A stretch of 64,000 bases of DNA from CAYXFD01 sp964464175 (GTDB lineage Bacteria > Cloacimonadota > Cloacimonadia > Cloacimonadales > JAJBBL01). Position 1 is the first letter of the stretch; each line of letters opens with the position of its first letter. Positions 26,252 through 35,523 of the stretch are shown here, in pieces. Where the stretch lies: the NCBI GenBank assembly GCA_964464175.1, contig CAYXFD010000006.1, positions 53,978 through 117,977 of the forward strand, read 5' to 3'. The position numbers and the translations under genes are program-made. The notes beneath the pieces are model-generated. The model worked only from the letters and a program-made list of their open reading frames with translations, had not been told where the DNA came from and ran no database searches.

Positions 26252-26556
26252 AATTACCTCCTGTTAAGACAATTCTCTTCTTATTTATAAGATAAATAAA
26301 CTACTTCATTGTCAAGTTTTTTCCCGGAACCGGTTATCTTTCCGTAAAGAAGAGAGTATGTTTGATTTTAGCTTTTTTATAGAAACAGCACTAATAGCAA
26401 TCTCTGATTCGCTCCGTCCTGGGTTTGATAAAAAAACTATCAGCTGAGGTTTCAATGAGTAATCTTACTAAAGGGAAAAGCGGAATCTTGTTGACAGGCA
26501 AGAGAGTTTCTAACTACCTGAATGGTAATCTGTACCAGGTGATATAAGAGGTAATT
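26252..26556. other. Divergent intergenic region before yjbQ
   Basis: 305 bases. The minus-strand promoter at 26287-26315 serves the coiled-coil/lipoprotein operon. Toward yjbQ there is a TTGACA at 26491-26496 but no good -10 at the right distance. Nothing else is recognised. Confidence 0.5.
26287..26315 (-). promoter_or_regulatory. Sigma-70-type promoter of the coiled-coil/lipoprotein operon
   Basis: On the minus strand: TTGACA (26315-26310), 17-nt spacer, TCTTAT (26292-26287), about 35 bases before the ATG at 26251. Confidence 0.5.
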
Positions 26557-26949
26557 ATGATAAAGAAAACCATTGATTTGAAAACAGCGAGAAAGCAGGA
26601 ATTCATTGATATTACCGGACAACTCAGACGATTTCTGGAAGAGAACAGAATCACTGAGGGTGTCGTTACTGTTTATGTTCCCCATACAACAGCTGGAGTA
26701 GTTATTAATGAAAGTGCTGATCCTGATGTCGTAAATGATATAGGAGACTGGTTAGATAAAGTAGTTCCTGAAAACCAGACATATCGTCATTTTGAAGGGA
26801 ATTCCCCTGCTCATATCAAGAGTATTATCACCGGTAGTTCAGTCCAGATTGGAGTCGAAAATGGAAAACTGATTTTGGGAACATGGCAGGGAGTTTTCTT
26901 TTGCGAGTTTGACGGTCCCCGCTCCCGAAAGGTGTTTTTGTTCAGATGA
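26557..26949 (+). CDS. YjbQ/UPF0047 family protein
   Basis: 130 residues, usual size. Family signatures are VYVPHTTAGVVINESADPDV (with the conserved His) and a C-terminal GTWQGVFFCEFDGPRSRKV. The fold is a trimeric beta-sandwich. E. coli YjbQ shows weak thiamine-phosphate synthase activity, but the physiological role is uncertain. AGAGG precedes the ATG. The stop codon overlaps the start of the DUF401 gene by 4 bases (ATGA), so the two are translationally coupled. Confidence 0.92.
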   Translation: MIKKTIDLKTARKQEFIDITGQLRRFLEENRITEGVVTVYVPHTTAGVVINESADPDVVNDIGDWLDKVVPENQTYRHFEGNSPAHIKSIITGSSVQIGVENGKLILGTWQGVFFCEFDGPRSRKVFLFR

Positions 26950-28151
26950 CCGGATTTATTCTGAGTATTGTTTTAGCCTTCACCATCATGCTGGTCGTTT
27001 CTCGCTGGCGTTTATGGGTAGGTGTTCTGGCGGCATGTTTTGTCTTTGGTCTGCTCAATTTTCATTGGACGGAATTTCTCAGCTTAAGTTTTCAGACAAC
27101 ATCCTCACTGCCCAACTGGTTATTGGTTGCCGGGGTAGGTTTAATCCCGGTTTTGGGAACAATAATGCGGGAATCTGTCCATCTTAATGAAATCCTGCTG
27201 CGCCTGAGAAAAAGAAAGAAACTCTATCTGATTGTTACACCCCTCCTCTTTGGCCTGTTACCCATTCCGGGTGGAGCTCTTTTGTCCTGTCCGCTTATGA
27301 AAGGGGTGGACAGCAAAATAACCGGAGACCATTACGTCGCCATAAATCTCTGGTTCCGCCACCTTTTGGTCATAGTCTATCCCTTGAGCAGTTCTTTGAT
27401 CATAGGGGCTCAGCTTGCCGGCCTGAGTATAGTTAAAGCAGTTTTGACTATGATCCCGGTGATGCTGATCATGCTTGTTACAGGTTATATTTTTTTGCTG
27501 AAAGGGCTGAAAGATGATAAGACCTTTCCCTCTGACAACGGAAAAAAACTGACAGGCAACAAAACAGTCAGGACTATCTTGCTTTTTCTGACTGCCCCAA
27601 TTCTCCACATATTACTGAGCACAACCCTCTTGCAGCATTATGAACAGTTATCCTTTTTCATTGCCATGTTCAGCAGTGTCACTCTTGCTCTGATCAGCAA
27701 CAGAATAAGTTTTACCAAGTTTTTGAGATTACTGAAGCAGAGCAAAATTGAACAATTTTCTCTCTTGTTTCTTTTCCTTCTTCTCTTTCTGAATTTGGTC
27801 AGAAGCTATAATAATCTTGATACGGTTTTTCAGGGTATTCAGCCGCCGCTTTATTTTGTTGGATTCTTAGCCTTTGTTTTAACATTTATCAGCGGCAGGA
27901 TCGAGATCGCTCTCTCAATCGTCTATCCCTTCATCTTTTCAGTTTATGAGATAACTACCTTCAGTCCGCTCCTTTTTATGTTTGTTTACCTGTCACTCTT
28001 CAGCGGATACCTGATCTCACCCTTACACCCTTGTATGGCCTTTAGTCTGGAGTACTTTCAAACCGGCTACTGGAGAGTTTTCAGAATTATCTTTCCCCTC
28101 CTCTTGATCCCTTTGCTGCTTGTGAGTCTCTTCTTCCTCTGGCTGCATTAG
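26946..28151 (+). CDS. DUF401 family integral membrane protein
   Basis: 401 residues, almost entirely hydrophobic, with about 10-12 membrane segments. The segment LLFGLLPIPGGALLSCPLMKG, followed by a loop with INLWFRHLLVIVYPL, and a C-terminal repeat-like GYLISPLHPCMAF match the DUF401 (AF0261-type) family. This fold resembles ion transporters of the DASS/gluconate type, so it may be a carrier; the substrate is unknown. It starts inside the last codons of the yjbQ gene. Confidence 0.8.
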   Translation: MTGFILSIVLAFTIMLVVSRWRLWVGVLAACFVFGLLNFHWTEFLSLSFQTTSSLPNWLLVAGVGLIPVLGTIMRESVHLNEILLRLRKRKKLYLIVTPLLFGLLPIPGGALLSCPLMKGVDSKITGDHYVAINLWFRHLLVIVYPLSSSLIIGAQLAGLSIVKAVLTMIPVMLIMLVTGYIFLLKGLKDDKTFPSDNGKKLTGNKTVRTILLFLTAPILHILLSTTLLQHYEQLSFFIAMFSSVTLALISNRISFTKFLRLLKQSKIEQFSLLFLFLLLFLNLVRSYNNLDTVFQGIQPPLYFVGFLAFVLTFISGRIEIALSIVYPFIFSVYEITTFSPLLFMFVYLSLFSGYLISPLHPCMAFSLEYFQTGYWRVFRIIFPLLLIPLLLVSLFFLWLH

Positions 28152-28588
28152 CTGCAAAACTCCTTTCTTCACTCTCCCGTCTCGATTCCTGATCCTAACA
28201 ATTCTTGAGATACTCAGCTTATCTCTGCCGGTAAAAAAAGGGAAGTCAGCTCCAGAACCGAGATTCCTTTCTTAACACTACAGAGGTTGATTGCTAAAGA
28301 AATAAAGGAGACTGTTCTTAGACAAATGAATCAATAAGTAGTTTGTTAGCTTTGTTAGTCTAAAAAAGTGGGCTGCTTTACCATTGTCCCCGGATATTTT
28401 GGTTTTTACCGGCAGAGGAATGATTTTTCTTTTAATGATAGTTCCTGTCCTGCATTGAGCGAAGCGATTATGCAGGTCAGGAACAAAATCCTTTTGGGGT
28501 GGCGGGCGGGTATAGAAAAAAACAGTCTCAAATAAAGCTTGCCTTAGAATGAAAGCTTTTAAAAATGACAAAAAAATCGGGAGGTAAT
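28152..28588. other. Intergenic region occupied by the best-preserved MITE-like copy
   Basis: 437 bases between the DUF401 gene and serC. About half is the element at 28307-28529 with its flanking 8-bp duplication. A 97-codon open frame on the minus strand lies across the element; it parallels frames in other copies because the DNA is related, and is not believed to be a gene. Confidence 0.6.
28307..28529 (-). mobile_element. MITE-like element with TIRs and 8-bp target duplication
   Basis: 223 bases. The ends GAGACTGTT (28307-28315) and AACAGTCTC (28521-28529) are perfect 9-bp inverted repeats. They are flanked by the direct repeat AAATAAAG at 28299-28306 and 28530-28537, a target-site duplication. 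On the minus strand an internal hairpin has arms GTTCCTGACCTGCAT and ATGCAGGACAGGAAC around a loop containing CGCTTCGCTC. It encodes no transposase. Related copies lie at 1778-1994 and 57046-57170, with fragments at 36146 and possibly 62087. TIR style and 8-bp duplication would suit an IS256-like transposase acting in trans (inference). Confidence 0.85.
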
Positions 28589-29680
28589 ATGGAAAACCGA
28601 GTGTTTAATTTCAGTGCCGGTCCGGCGGTTTTACCGGAGGAAGTTTTATTGGAAATCAAGGAAGACCTTCTCAATTACAAAGGGAAAGGTATGTCGGTCA
28701 TGGAAATGAGCCATCGATCCAAAGATTATCAGGCAATTTTTGCCGAGACGGTTGACGGAGTTAAAAGAGTCTGGGGCTTAGAAGAAGATTTTGAAGTGAT
28801 TTTTCTGGGCGGAGGTGCAACAACCCAATTCCTGATGACTGCTCTGAATTTCTGCCCGGATGATAAGGTTGCCAATTATATCCTGACCGGAACCTGGGCT
28901 AAGAATGCTTACAAGGAAGCAAAAAAAGCCGGAAAAAAGAATCATATAGCAGCCTCTTCCGAAGATAAGAATTTCTCGTATATCCCGCAGGCATTCTCCC
29001 TTTCTGATAATCCTGCCTATCTTCACATTACGACTAACAACACAATATCAGGAACTCAGTTCAGAAACTATCCCGACTTGCCGGCAGAGGTGCCTCTTTT
29101 TGCCGATATGTCTTCCGATATAATGAGCAGACCTATCAATGTCAAAAAATTTGGAGTTATCTACGCCGGAGCCCAAAAGAATATCGGACCGGCAGGTGTT
29201 ACGATGATTCTGATCAGAAAAGACCTCTTAGACAGATTACAACCTGATCTGCCGACGATGTTGAGTTACAAGACACACATCGATAAAGGCTCTATGCACA
29301 ATACTCCGCCTACGTTCCCTATCTACATCGTTGGGCTGGTAATGAAATGGCTGGAAAAAATGGGTGGATTGGAAGCAATCGAGAAGATCAATGAAGAAAA
29401 AGCAGCATTTATTTATAACACCATTGACAACTCCAACGGCTACTACAAAGGAACTACAGCTAAAGAATCCCGTTCTTTGATGAATGCTACTTTCCGCTTA
29501 CCAAGCGAAGAATTGGAAGCTAAATTTATCTCTGAAGCGGCTGCAAATAAGATGAGTGGGTTGAAAGGACATCGCAGCGTCGGTGGCTGCCGGGCTTCTA
29601 TCTACAATGCTATGCCGATGGAAGGAGCAAAAACTCTCGCTCAGTTTATGAAAGAGTTTCAGGCAAACAATCCGGCATAA
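28589..29680 (+). CDS. serC: Phosphoserine aminotransferase SerC
   Basis: 363 residues from the ATG at 28589, preceded by GGGAGG at 5-nt spacing; an in-frame ATG 8 codons upstream lacks one. It starts VFNFSAGPAVLPEEVL, diagnostic for SerC. It has FLGGGATTQFLM (phosphate-binding loop region), ITTNNTISGTQF, and the PLP-lysine segment IYAGAQKNIGPAGVT. The C-terminus has the SerC-typical GHRSVGGCRASIYNAMP. It converts 3-phosphohydroxypyruvate and glutamate to phosphoserine in serine biosynthesis. It is monocistronic, with a strong terminator 26 bases after the stop. No serA or serB is nearby. Confidence 0.96.
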   Translation: MENRVFNFSAGPAVLPEEVLLEIKEDLLNYKGKGMSVMEMSHRSKDYQAIFAETVDGVKRVWGLEEDFEVIFLGGGATTQFLMTALNFCPDDKVANYILTGTWAKNAYKEAKKAGKKNHIAASSEDKNFSYIPQAFSLSDNPAYLHITTNNTISGTQFRNYPDLPAEVPLFADMSSDIMSRPINVKKFGVIYAGAQKNIGPAGVTMILIRKDLLDRLQPDLPTMLSYKTHIDKGSMHNTPPTFPIYIVGLVMKWLEKMGGLEAIEKINEEKAAFIYNTIDNSNGYYKGTTAKESRSLMNATFRLPSEELEAKFISEAAANKMSGLKGHRSVGGCRASIYNAMPMEGAKTLAQFMKEFQANNPA

Positions 29681-29705
29681 ACGGAAATTATTGCGTTTAA
29701 AGCTA

Positions 29706-29735
29706 AAGGGGTGATCAGGATCACCCCTTTTGTTT
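29706..29735 (+). terminator. Rho-independent terminator after serC
   Basis: AAGGGGTGATC pairs with GATCACCCCTT around a very short centre (working loop about 6 nt), followed by TTTTGTTT. Confidence 0.85.
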
Positions 29736-29909
29736 ATTAACAATAACGATAGCAGCGTTTTTCACTTTTTGATACCCCAGACAATAAGTAAACCAAAGCA
29801 ATCAGTAGAAAAGAAGTGCTGTTTCTAACTCTGACAACATACTTCTCTATGAATCCCCTCCTTCTTTAGTAGTATTTCTGAGCAGTTATTATCATTAAAA
29901 CCCCTGATT

Positions 29910-29925
29910 TGGAACAATAATTGCA
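29910..29925 (+). promoter_or_regulatory. Candidate sigma-54 promoter of the C25-family protein gene
   Basis: TGGAACAATAATTGCA fits TGGCAC-R-N4-TTGCW with exact GG/GC spacing and one mismatch (A for C at position 4). The start would be about 29936, giving a leader of about 35 bases that contains AGAGG before the ATG at 29972. Confidence 0.6.
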
Positions 29926-29929
29926 TGTT

Positions 29930-29947
29930 TTGACTATTAATAGTCAA
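29930..29947. promoter_or_regulatory. Perfect 18-bp palindrome at the predicted transcription start
   Basis: TTGACTATTAATAGTCAA is perfectly self-complementary. It spans the start site predicted from the adjacent sigma-54-type promoter and ends 24 bases before the ATG. It could be an operator or a 5'-leader hairpin. Confidence 0.5.
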
Positions 29948-29971
29948 GTAAGATAATAGAGGTAGGTTTTT

Positions 29972-32900
29972 ATGAGTAATAACGCAGAAAGAACGGTATT
30001 CACTTCTGAAATAGCTTTTCTAATCCCTAAACTTAAAACAGGGTTATTAAATTATTTGCCAATATTCCTAATGTTAATAATTGCGGTTAATGCTTTTTCG
30101 TTAAGCTCTAATTTTCGGGTCATCTCGGCGGATGAAGATCATGCTGAACTGCTTTTCGAGCTAAGTGATTATGAGCTGATAACTAATACTATCGAGGGTG
30201 AAAAATACTACCGGATTTTTCATCCGGAAGCGGGTTATCTTCTGGAAGAAGGCTTACCCGAACTCCCTGTTTTTTCCGTTTCTGTCATTATCCCGGACAG
30301 AGGAACGGTTTCCCTGCAGAAGGAAATTATAGACCGGCAGAGGATGATCACCGATATTTCAGTTATGCCTTCTCAGGGTTATGATATGGTTATTGATGAG
30401 AGTAGGGGTTTTCTCAAAGATGATGCTTTTTATTCCAAAAATGAAGAGTATCCTCTCTACCTTACCCGGATGAGTGAGCCGGCAGTGATCAGAGATTACC
30501 GTTTCGTTACTGTAACAGTAGCACCATTTAGTTTCAATCCCTCGAAAGCGGAATTGACAATCAAAGAAGAGGTCAGAGTAAGAATAGACTATAACAGGAG
30601 TCGAATCGGAGCTAATGAGATAACCCGGGCTGGACGAAAATTATCGAGGAGTTTTGAAAATATCTACCGCGGAATATTCCTAAATTATGATCAGAACAGG
30701 GATACCACCCGTGATTATCAGGCGCGGAGTATTCTGGTTATTCATCACCACAGTCTAACGATTCAGGCAGCAGTAAATAATTTTGTGAACTGGAAACGTG
30801 ATAAGGGTTTTGAGATAACAGCAGTGAGCACCGAGGATTTGACCAGTAATACTGTGATCAAGAACTATATCCAAAATGCCTACAATAATTGGGATAACCC
30901 TCCGGAATACGTTGTCTTGATGGGGGGAGGGAGTGGTAGTTTTCAGATACCAACATTTTATGCTAACGGGGCTTACGGAGATCATCCTTATGGGTTGCTG
31001 GAAGGGAATGATGATATTCCGGATGTTTTCGTGGGAAGAGTTCCTATTGTTACTGTAGAACAGTCTTCTGCGATGTGGAATAAGATCCGTTACTACGAAA
31101 AAGAACCTTACCTTACCGACACCGATTGGTATGAACGGGCTCTTCTGGTCGGAGATTCTACTACTTCTTCCGGTATATCTCCGAAGTTTACGATCAAATA
31201 CGTTAAGGAATTGATGCTGCTCTATAATGAAGAGTACCAGTTTGTCGAGCACTACAGCGGCTCTGCCTCTACGGTTATCAATAATGCTATAAATCAGGGA
31301 GTTAGTCTCTTCCCCTTCAGGGGATACATTGGCATGGCAGGATGGTCACCAGAAGAGCCTTCTCTAACGAACGGAGCCATGATGCCTAATGCCTTTTTTA
31401 TGACCTGTTCAACCTTGGCTTTTAGCAACACCAGTAAAACTGAAGCGATTGTTATCATGGGCACTCCGGCTACCTTAAAGGGAGCTGTCTCGGCAATAGG
31501 AATGAATACCTCAAGTACGAAAACAGCATTTAACAACGCTTTAACAGGTTCATTCTTTTACGGGATCTTTAACGAAAATATCAGGACTATGGGTGAAACC
31601 TTAGCCCGGGGGAAGATATTTTTACATCAGACTTTTGGGACAGTACACCCTTCGGAACCGCAGTATCATACGCAAAAGGCAAGTCTGATAGGGGATCCTT
31701 CCATGGATATTTGGGTGGAAGAACCCAAACCAATGAATGTGGCATATCAAGAATCATTACCACAGGGTGCGAACTACATTGACATAACTGTAACCGGTAA
31801 TGACGATCAACCGCTTGAAAATGCCTGGGTTACTGTCAGGCAGGTTGAGGGCAGCGAAGAGTTGCTTTTTACAACCGGTTATACTGATCAGCTGGGGAAC
31901 ATCACCCACTATTTCGAGCCGGATACTTCCGGGAGCGTAAAAGTTACGGTTACCAAACCGGACTACATTCCTCATCTGGGCGAATTCTCCTTTGACGGTG
32001 GCCCTTCTGTTTCACTTCATACTTTTTCTGTAAACGGAGTAACAGATGCAGGAAATGACACAGGAATTGTTGTTACGTTAAAAAACTACTTAGACCGTAC
32101 CGCTTCACATATTACCGGAATCTTAACAACGGATAGTGATTACATAACTATCCTGAATGGTAATTCTTCTTACAATGATATTCCCGTTGGTGCAACGGGT
32201 GAAAGTTTGAGTGAATACCTCATTAGTATTTCTCCTTCGACCCCTTCCGGTTATACCGCTCAGTTTAATCTGCAGGTTAACGAGAGCTTTATAAACTTCT
32301 GGGATAGTAAGTTTTCGCTGACGATAAACAATGGATTCCTTGTTCCGGCAGCTTATGGGTTCAGTGGGGGAGAAGTAATTGATCCTGGGCAGACTGCTGC
32401 TATGAATGTTACCTTAAGAAATGATGGAGTTTCCAATACTCTGGAAATCTACGGGGTATTACGGGGAAGCGGGGGAGGCTTGACTACAATAGATTCCACC
32501 GCTTATTTCGGAAATATTAATGCTGGAGAGGAAGTAACAAACCTATCCGATTCTTTTAGTCTGTCAGCTTCAGGATCCATCATCCCGGGTACGATAATCA
32601 ACAGAGAACTGTATCTTTACAATGATACAGGGTTTGAGCAGAGTGTTCCCCTGCAGATTCCGGTCGGAAGCGTAACGGTTGCTGATCCCCTGGGTCCTGA
32701 TTCCTACGGCTACCGCTGCTATGACGATGGAGACACGAATTATGGGGAAGTACCAGAATATGACTGGCAGGAGATAGCTCCTCATTTGGGCGGGAGTGGT
32801 GTGAATACAGGCTTAGATTCTGATCATGGTAATAACCAGCAGGTTATGAACATGCCGCTGCCCTTTAGTTTCCGGTTTTATGGGGTAATCTATGATACTA

Positions 32901-35506
32901 TCAGTATATGCGCCAATGGCTGGATTAGTTTTGGCATTACTGAACAGGCGACCTTCAGAAATTACTATCTTCCCGGACCTATGGGACCAAACCCGATGAT
33001 AGCAGCCTTTTGGGACAATCTTTCTTTGGCTTCCGGAGGGGTTTATACCTATTTTGACGAGCTTGAGGATATCTTCATCATCCAGTGGCAAAATGCCGCT
33101 AACAGAGTCAGTAATGCTGAAGAAACATTTCAGATTATTTTGTATAATCAAGAAACCCATTATTCCGATACAAATGATGGTAATATCAAAATCCAATACA
33201 AAGTTTTCAATAATCTTAATAGTCAGGGAAGTCCCGAATGGGGAAATTATTGTACGGTTGGAATTTCTGATCATACAGGAAATGAAGGTCTGACTTATAC
33301 TTTTGCCAATCAATATCCGGTAGCTGCCCAACCTCTGACCGATGAAACAGCGATATTTTTAACTACCGGAGCAATAGATTATGATAATGCTTATGTCACC
33401 CTTGAGTCGGTTTCTTTCTCAGGGGGAAATTCTTCTTTGCCTCAGTATGGCGAGACTCTCGAGATGAATGTCAGTCTTAGTAATAATGGAGGAAATACTG
33501 CCGGGAGTGTAAGTGCCACTCTATCAAGTAATGACCAGTACATTGAGATAACAGGCAGCACTGCTCTTTTCGGGATAATTGATTCCGGAGATGTCGTAAC
33601 TCTAAACGAAGCTTTTAGTTTTACGATAACCGATGACGTTCCGGACCAGCATCAGGTGAGAATGATTCTAAATATTCAAAGTGATCAGGGAATAAACTGG
33701 CAGCAAATCTACCGGTTTAATGTCCAAGCCCCGGAGATTGGAATAAAGGAACCTTATATCTATGATTTCCTTCCGGATGGGAATAGCAATGGAATCATTG
33801 AGCCCGGTGAGATAATAACGATCAACATTCCGGTTGAGAACAGCGGAAATGCTGTTTCCCAGGCAGTAGCTATCGATGTTTTCCTCAGCCATCCGGAGAT
33901 AACAATAATAGAAGTGTTAAATACCGAAAGACCATATTTAGCTTCAGACGAAACCATCTATCCCTCCCTGGTCTTTTCGGTAGGGAGTGAGATTCCCCTG
34001 GGAAGCAACTTACCTCTGGTCATTTCGGCAGCAGCCGGCGAGTATAGTGCTGTTAGAACCTTTAATCTGGTAGTAGGGGGAGAAATGACCGTACAATTAG
34101 GTTCAGGCACCTCTACCAACGGCACAACAACAGCAAACCCGATTAATATCTACTATCGCAGTTTGAGAGGTCAGATGGTATATACTGCCGCTGAGTTGAC
34201 AGCAGCAGGTTTAAGTAGTGGCGGATTGATTACCGAATTAGGTTTTTACGTTACTTCCTCTCCCCTATATGAACTTCCGAATTTCACCATCCGGATGAAA
34301 CACACAACTGCTTCCAACGCTTCCAGCCATGATAATGGACCCTTCACTACTGTCTATCATAACCCAAGTTATATGCCCGCTGCCGGAGATTGGGACATGC
34401 TGACCCTTGATCCCGATAGCTCTTTCCACTGGAATGGAACGGATAATATATTAGTTGATACAGCCTTTGCCCAGGTTAGTCCTAACTGGAATTCTTCCGG
34501 GCAGCAGAGAATATATTCCGAAACGAACGGTTTCCGTTTTGTCCGGGCTGATTATTCGGATCAGACAGAATCGGCAACCACAACAACCTCTTCCAGCAAA
34601 CCGCAGGTAAAAATGGTCTTTGGAGGAGTATCTTCGGGAGATATGAGTACAAATCCACAGAATTTAGCGGTTGAGCTAATAGAAGAAGCGGTATCTCTGG
34701 AATGGCAGGCTCCCTCCGGCAGGGAGAATGAAGTTATTCGAGATACAGATTCTAATCCTTCACTAAGAAGCGGGAGACCGCACAGAAATGAAAGAAGAGC
34801 TTTTCCTGAATCTCTCAGAACCCTGCTCGGTTATAACGTTTACCGTAATGGATCGAAACTCAATCAAGCTCTTGTAGGTAATACCTTTTATGTTGATGAT
34901 GAAGTTGCGACCCTTGGCGATTATTTCTATTACGTGACGGCTGTCTATCCCGACAGTGAATCAGGTCCTTCCAATATCTCCTATATTGAATTGGAAAGCA
35001 GGGTGGAGAGCCCGGTATTTGATCCAGCCGGCGGTTATTTCAGTCAACCTCAGTTCGTTACTATATCGACAATAACAGAGAACACGATTATTCATTATAC
35101 TCTCAATGGGGAAGAGCCTGATGAGAGCTCTCCGGAGTATTATGAACCGGTCTATATTCAGGATAGTACCCTGCTCAAAGCAAAAGGTTACCGGGAAAAC
35201 TGGCTGGCCAGCGAGATAACTGAAGATTACTATGTAATAATGTACCCTCCGGGCAATGTGCAGATTTCCCGTGCCGGGGAACAGATGCTTTTAGAGTGGG
35301 AAGCAGCATCCGGTGCCTCCGGTTATCATATCTACTTTAGTGATGAAATGGATCCCGGAGATTGGGGAGAACCGGTCTTTACTGAGGAAACGAACTATTA
35401 CTATGACCTATCCGGGTCTGAGGGAAAGAAGTTTTTTCACATCAAAGCTGTTTACGGTGAAAGCGAAGTTCAGGAACGAGAAGTCCGGCAGAGAAGCAAT
35501 TACTAA
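29972..35506 (+). CDS. Giant secreted C25 (gingipain-like) family protein
   Basis: 1844 residues. It has a long n-region and hydrophobic segment (about 27-45), a propeptide-like region (about 48-230) and a C25-type domain (about 245-580). That domain has EYVVLMGGGSG, DDIPDVFVGRVP, FPFRGYIGMAGW and NAFFMTCSTLAF (C479). The Cys fits the C25 nucleophile. The usual His in the preceding G-H-G-type motif is replaced, here by M455, so activity is doubtful. After it come Ig/CARDB-like segments, a nidogen-like region (MPLPFSFRFYGVIYDTIS), FN3 domains and a chitobiase-C-like segment (ENTIIHYTLNGEEPDESSP). There is no NPFNP-type sorting domain at the C-terminus. AGAGG precedes the ATG. A sigma-54-type promoter and a palindrome lie upstream. 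Confidence 0.82.
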   Translation: MSNNAERTVFTSEIAFLIPKLKTGLLNYLPIFLMLIIAVNAFSLSSNFRVISADEDHAELLFELSDYELITNTIEGEKYYRIFHPEAGYLLEEGLPELPVFSVSVIIPDRGTVSLQKEIIDRQRMITDISVMPSQGYDMVIDESRGFLKDDAFYSKNEEYPLYLTRMSEPAVIRDYRFVTVTVAPFSFNPSKAELTIKEEVRVRIDYNRSRIGANEITRAGRKLSRSFENIYRGIFLNYDQNRDTTRDYQARSILVIHHHSLTIQAAVNNFVNWKRDKGFEITAVSTEDLTSNTVIKNYIQNAYNNWDNPPEYVVLMGGGSGSFQIPTFYANGAYGDHPYGLLEGNDDIPDVFVGRVPIVTVEQSSAMWNKIRYYEKEPYLTDTDWYERALLVGDSTTSSGISPKFTIKYVKELMLLYNEEYQFVEHYSGSASTVINNAINQGVSLFPFRGYIGMAGWSPEEPSLTNGAMMPNAFFMTCSTLAFSNTSKTEAIVIMGTPATLKGAVSAIGMNTSSTKTAFNNALTGSFFYGIFNENIRTMGETLARGKIFLHQTFGTVHPSEPQYHTQKASLIGDPSMDIWVEEPKPMNVAYQESLPQGANYIDITVTGNDDQPLENAWVTVRQVEGSEELLFTTGYTDQLGNITHYFEPDTSGSVKVTVTKPDYIPHLGEFSFDGGPSVSLHTFSVNGVTDAGNDTGIVVTLKNYLDRTASHITGILTTDSDYITILNGNSSYNDIPVGATGESLSEYLISISPSTPSGYTAQFNLQVNESFINFWDSKFSLTINNGFLVPAAYGFSGGEVIDPGQTAAMNVTLRNDGVSNTLEIYGVLRGSGGGLTTIDSTAYFGNINAGEEVTNLSDSFSLSASGSIIPGTIINRELYLYNDTGFEQSVPLQIPVGSVTVADPLGPDSYGYRCYDDGDTNYGEVPEYDWQEIAPHLGGSGVNTGLDSDHGNNQQVMNMPLPFSFRFYGVIYDTISICANGWISFGITEQATFRNYYLPGPMGPNPMIAAFWDNLSLASGGVYTYFDELEDIFIIQWQNAANRVSNAEETFQIILYNQETHYSDTNDGNIKIQYKVFNNLNSQGSPEWGNYCTVGISDHTGNEGLTYTFANQYPVAAQPLTDETAIFLTTGAIDYDNAYVTLESVSFSGGNSSLPQYGETLEMNVSLSNNGGNTAGSVSATLSSNDQYIEITGSTALFGIIDSGDVVTLNEAFSFTITDDVPDQHQVRMILNIQSDQGINWQQIYRFNVQAPEIGIKEPYIYDFLPDGNSNGIIEPGEIITINIPVENSGNAVSQAVAIDVFLSHPEITIIEVLNTERPYLASDETIYPSLVFSVGSEIPLGSNLPLVISAAAGEYSAVRTFNLVVGGEMTVQLGSGTSTNGTTTANPINIYYRSLRGQMVYTAAELTAAGLSSGGLITELGFYVTSSPLYELPNFTIRMKHTTASNASSHDNGPFTTVYHNPSYMPAAGDWDMLTLDPDSSFHWNGTDNILVDTAFAQVSPNWNSSGQQRIYSETNGFRFVRADYSDQTESATTTTSSSKPQVKMVFGGVSSGDMSTNPQNLAVELIEEAVSLEWQAPSGRENEVIRDTDSNPSLRSGRPHRNERRAFPESLRTLLGYNVYRNGSKLNQALVGNTFYVDDEVATLGDYFYYVTAVYPDSESGPSNISYIELESRVESPVFDPAGGYFSQPQFVTISTITENTIIHYTLNGEEPDESSPEYYEPVYIQDSTLLKAKGYRENWLASEITEDYYVIMYPPGNVQISRAGEQMLLEWEAASGASGYHIYFSDEMDPGDWGEPVFTEETNYYYDLSGSEGKKFFHIKAVYGESEVQEREVRQRSNY

Positions 35507-35523
35507 TTCCAATAGGATAAAAG

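Noticed and set aside
26491..26519. Promoter for yjbQ at TTGACA
   Set aside because: No acceptable -10 hexamer at 16-18 nt spacing.
28278..28571. 97-codon open frame on the minus strand before serC
   Set aside because: It lies across the MITE-like element. Its resemblance to frames at 56965 and 1770 follows from DNA similarity; the frame is not kept through the copies.
29930..29957. Sigma-70 promoter TTGACT-16-GATAAT before the C25-family gene
   Set aside because: Its start site would fall within the ribosome-binding site region, about 8 nt from the ATG; the sigma-54-type site fits better.
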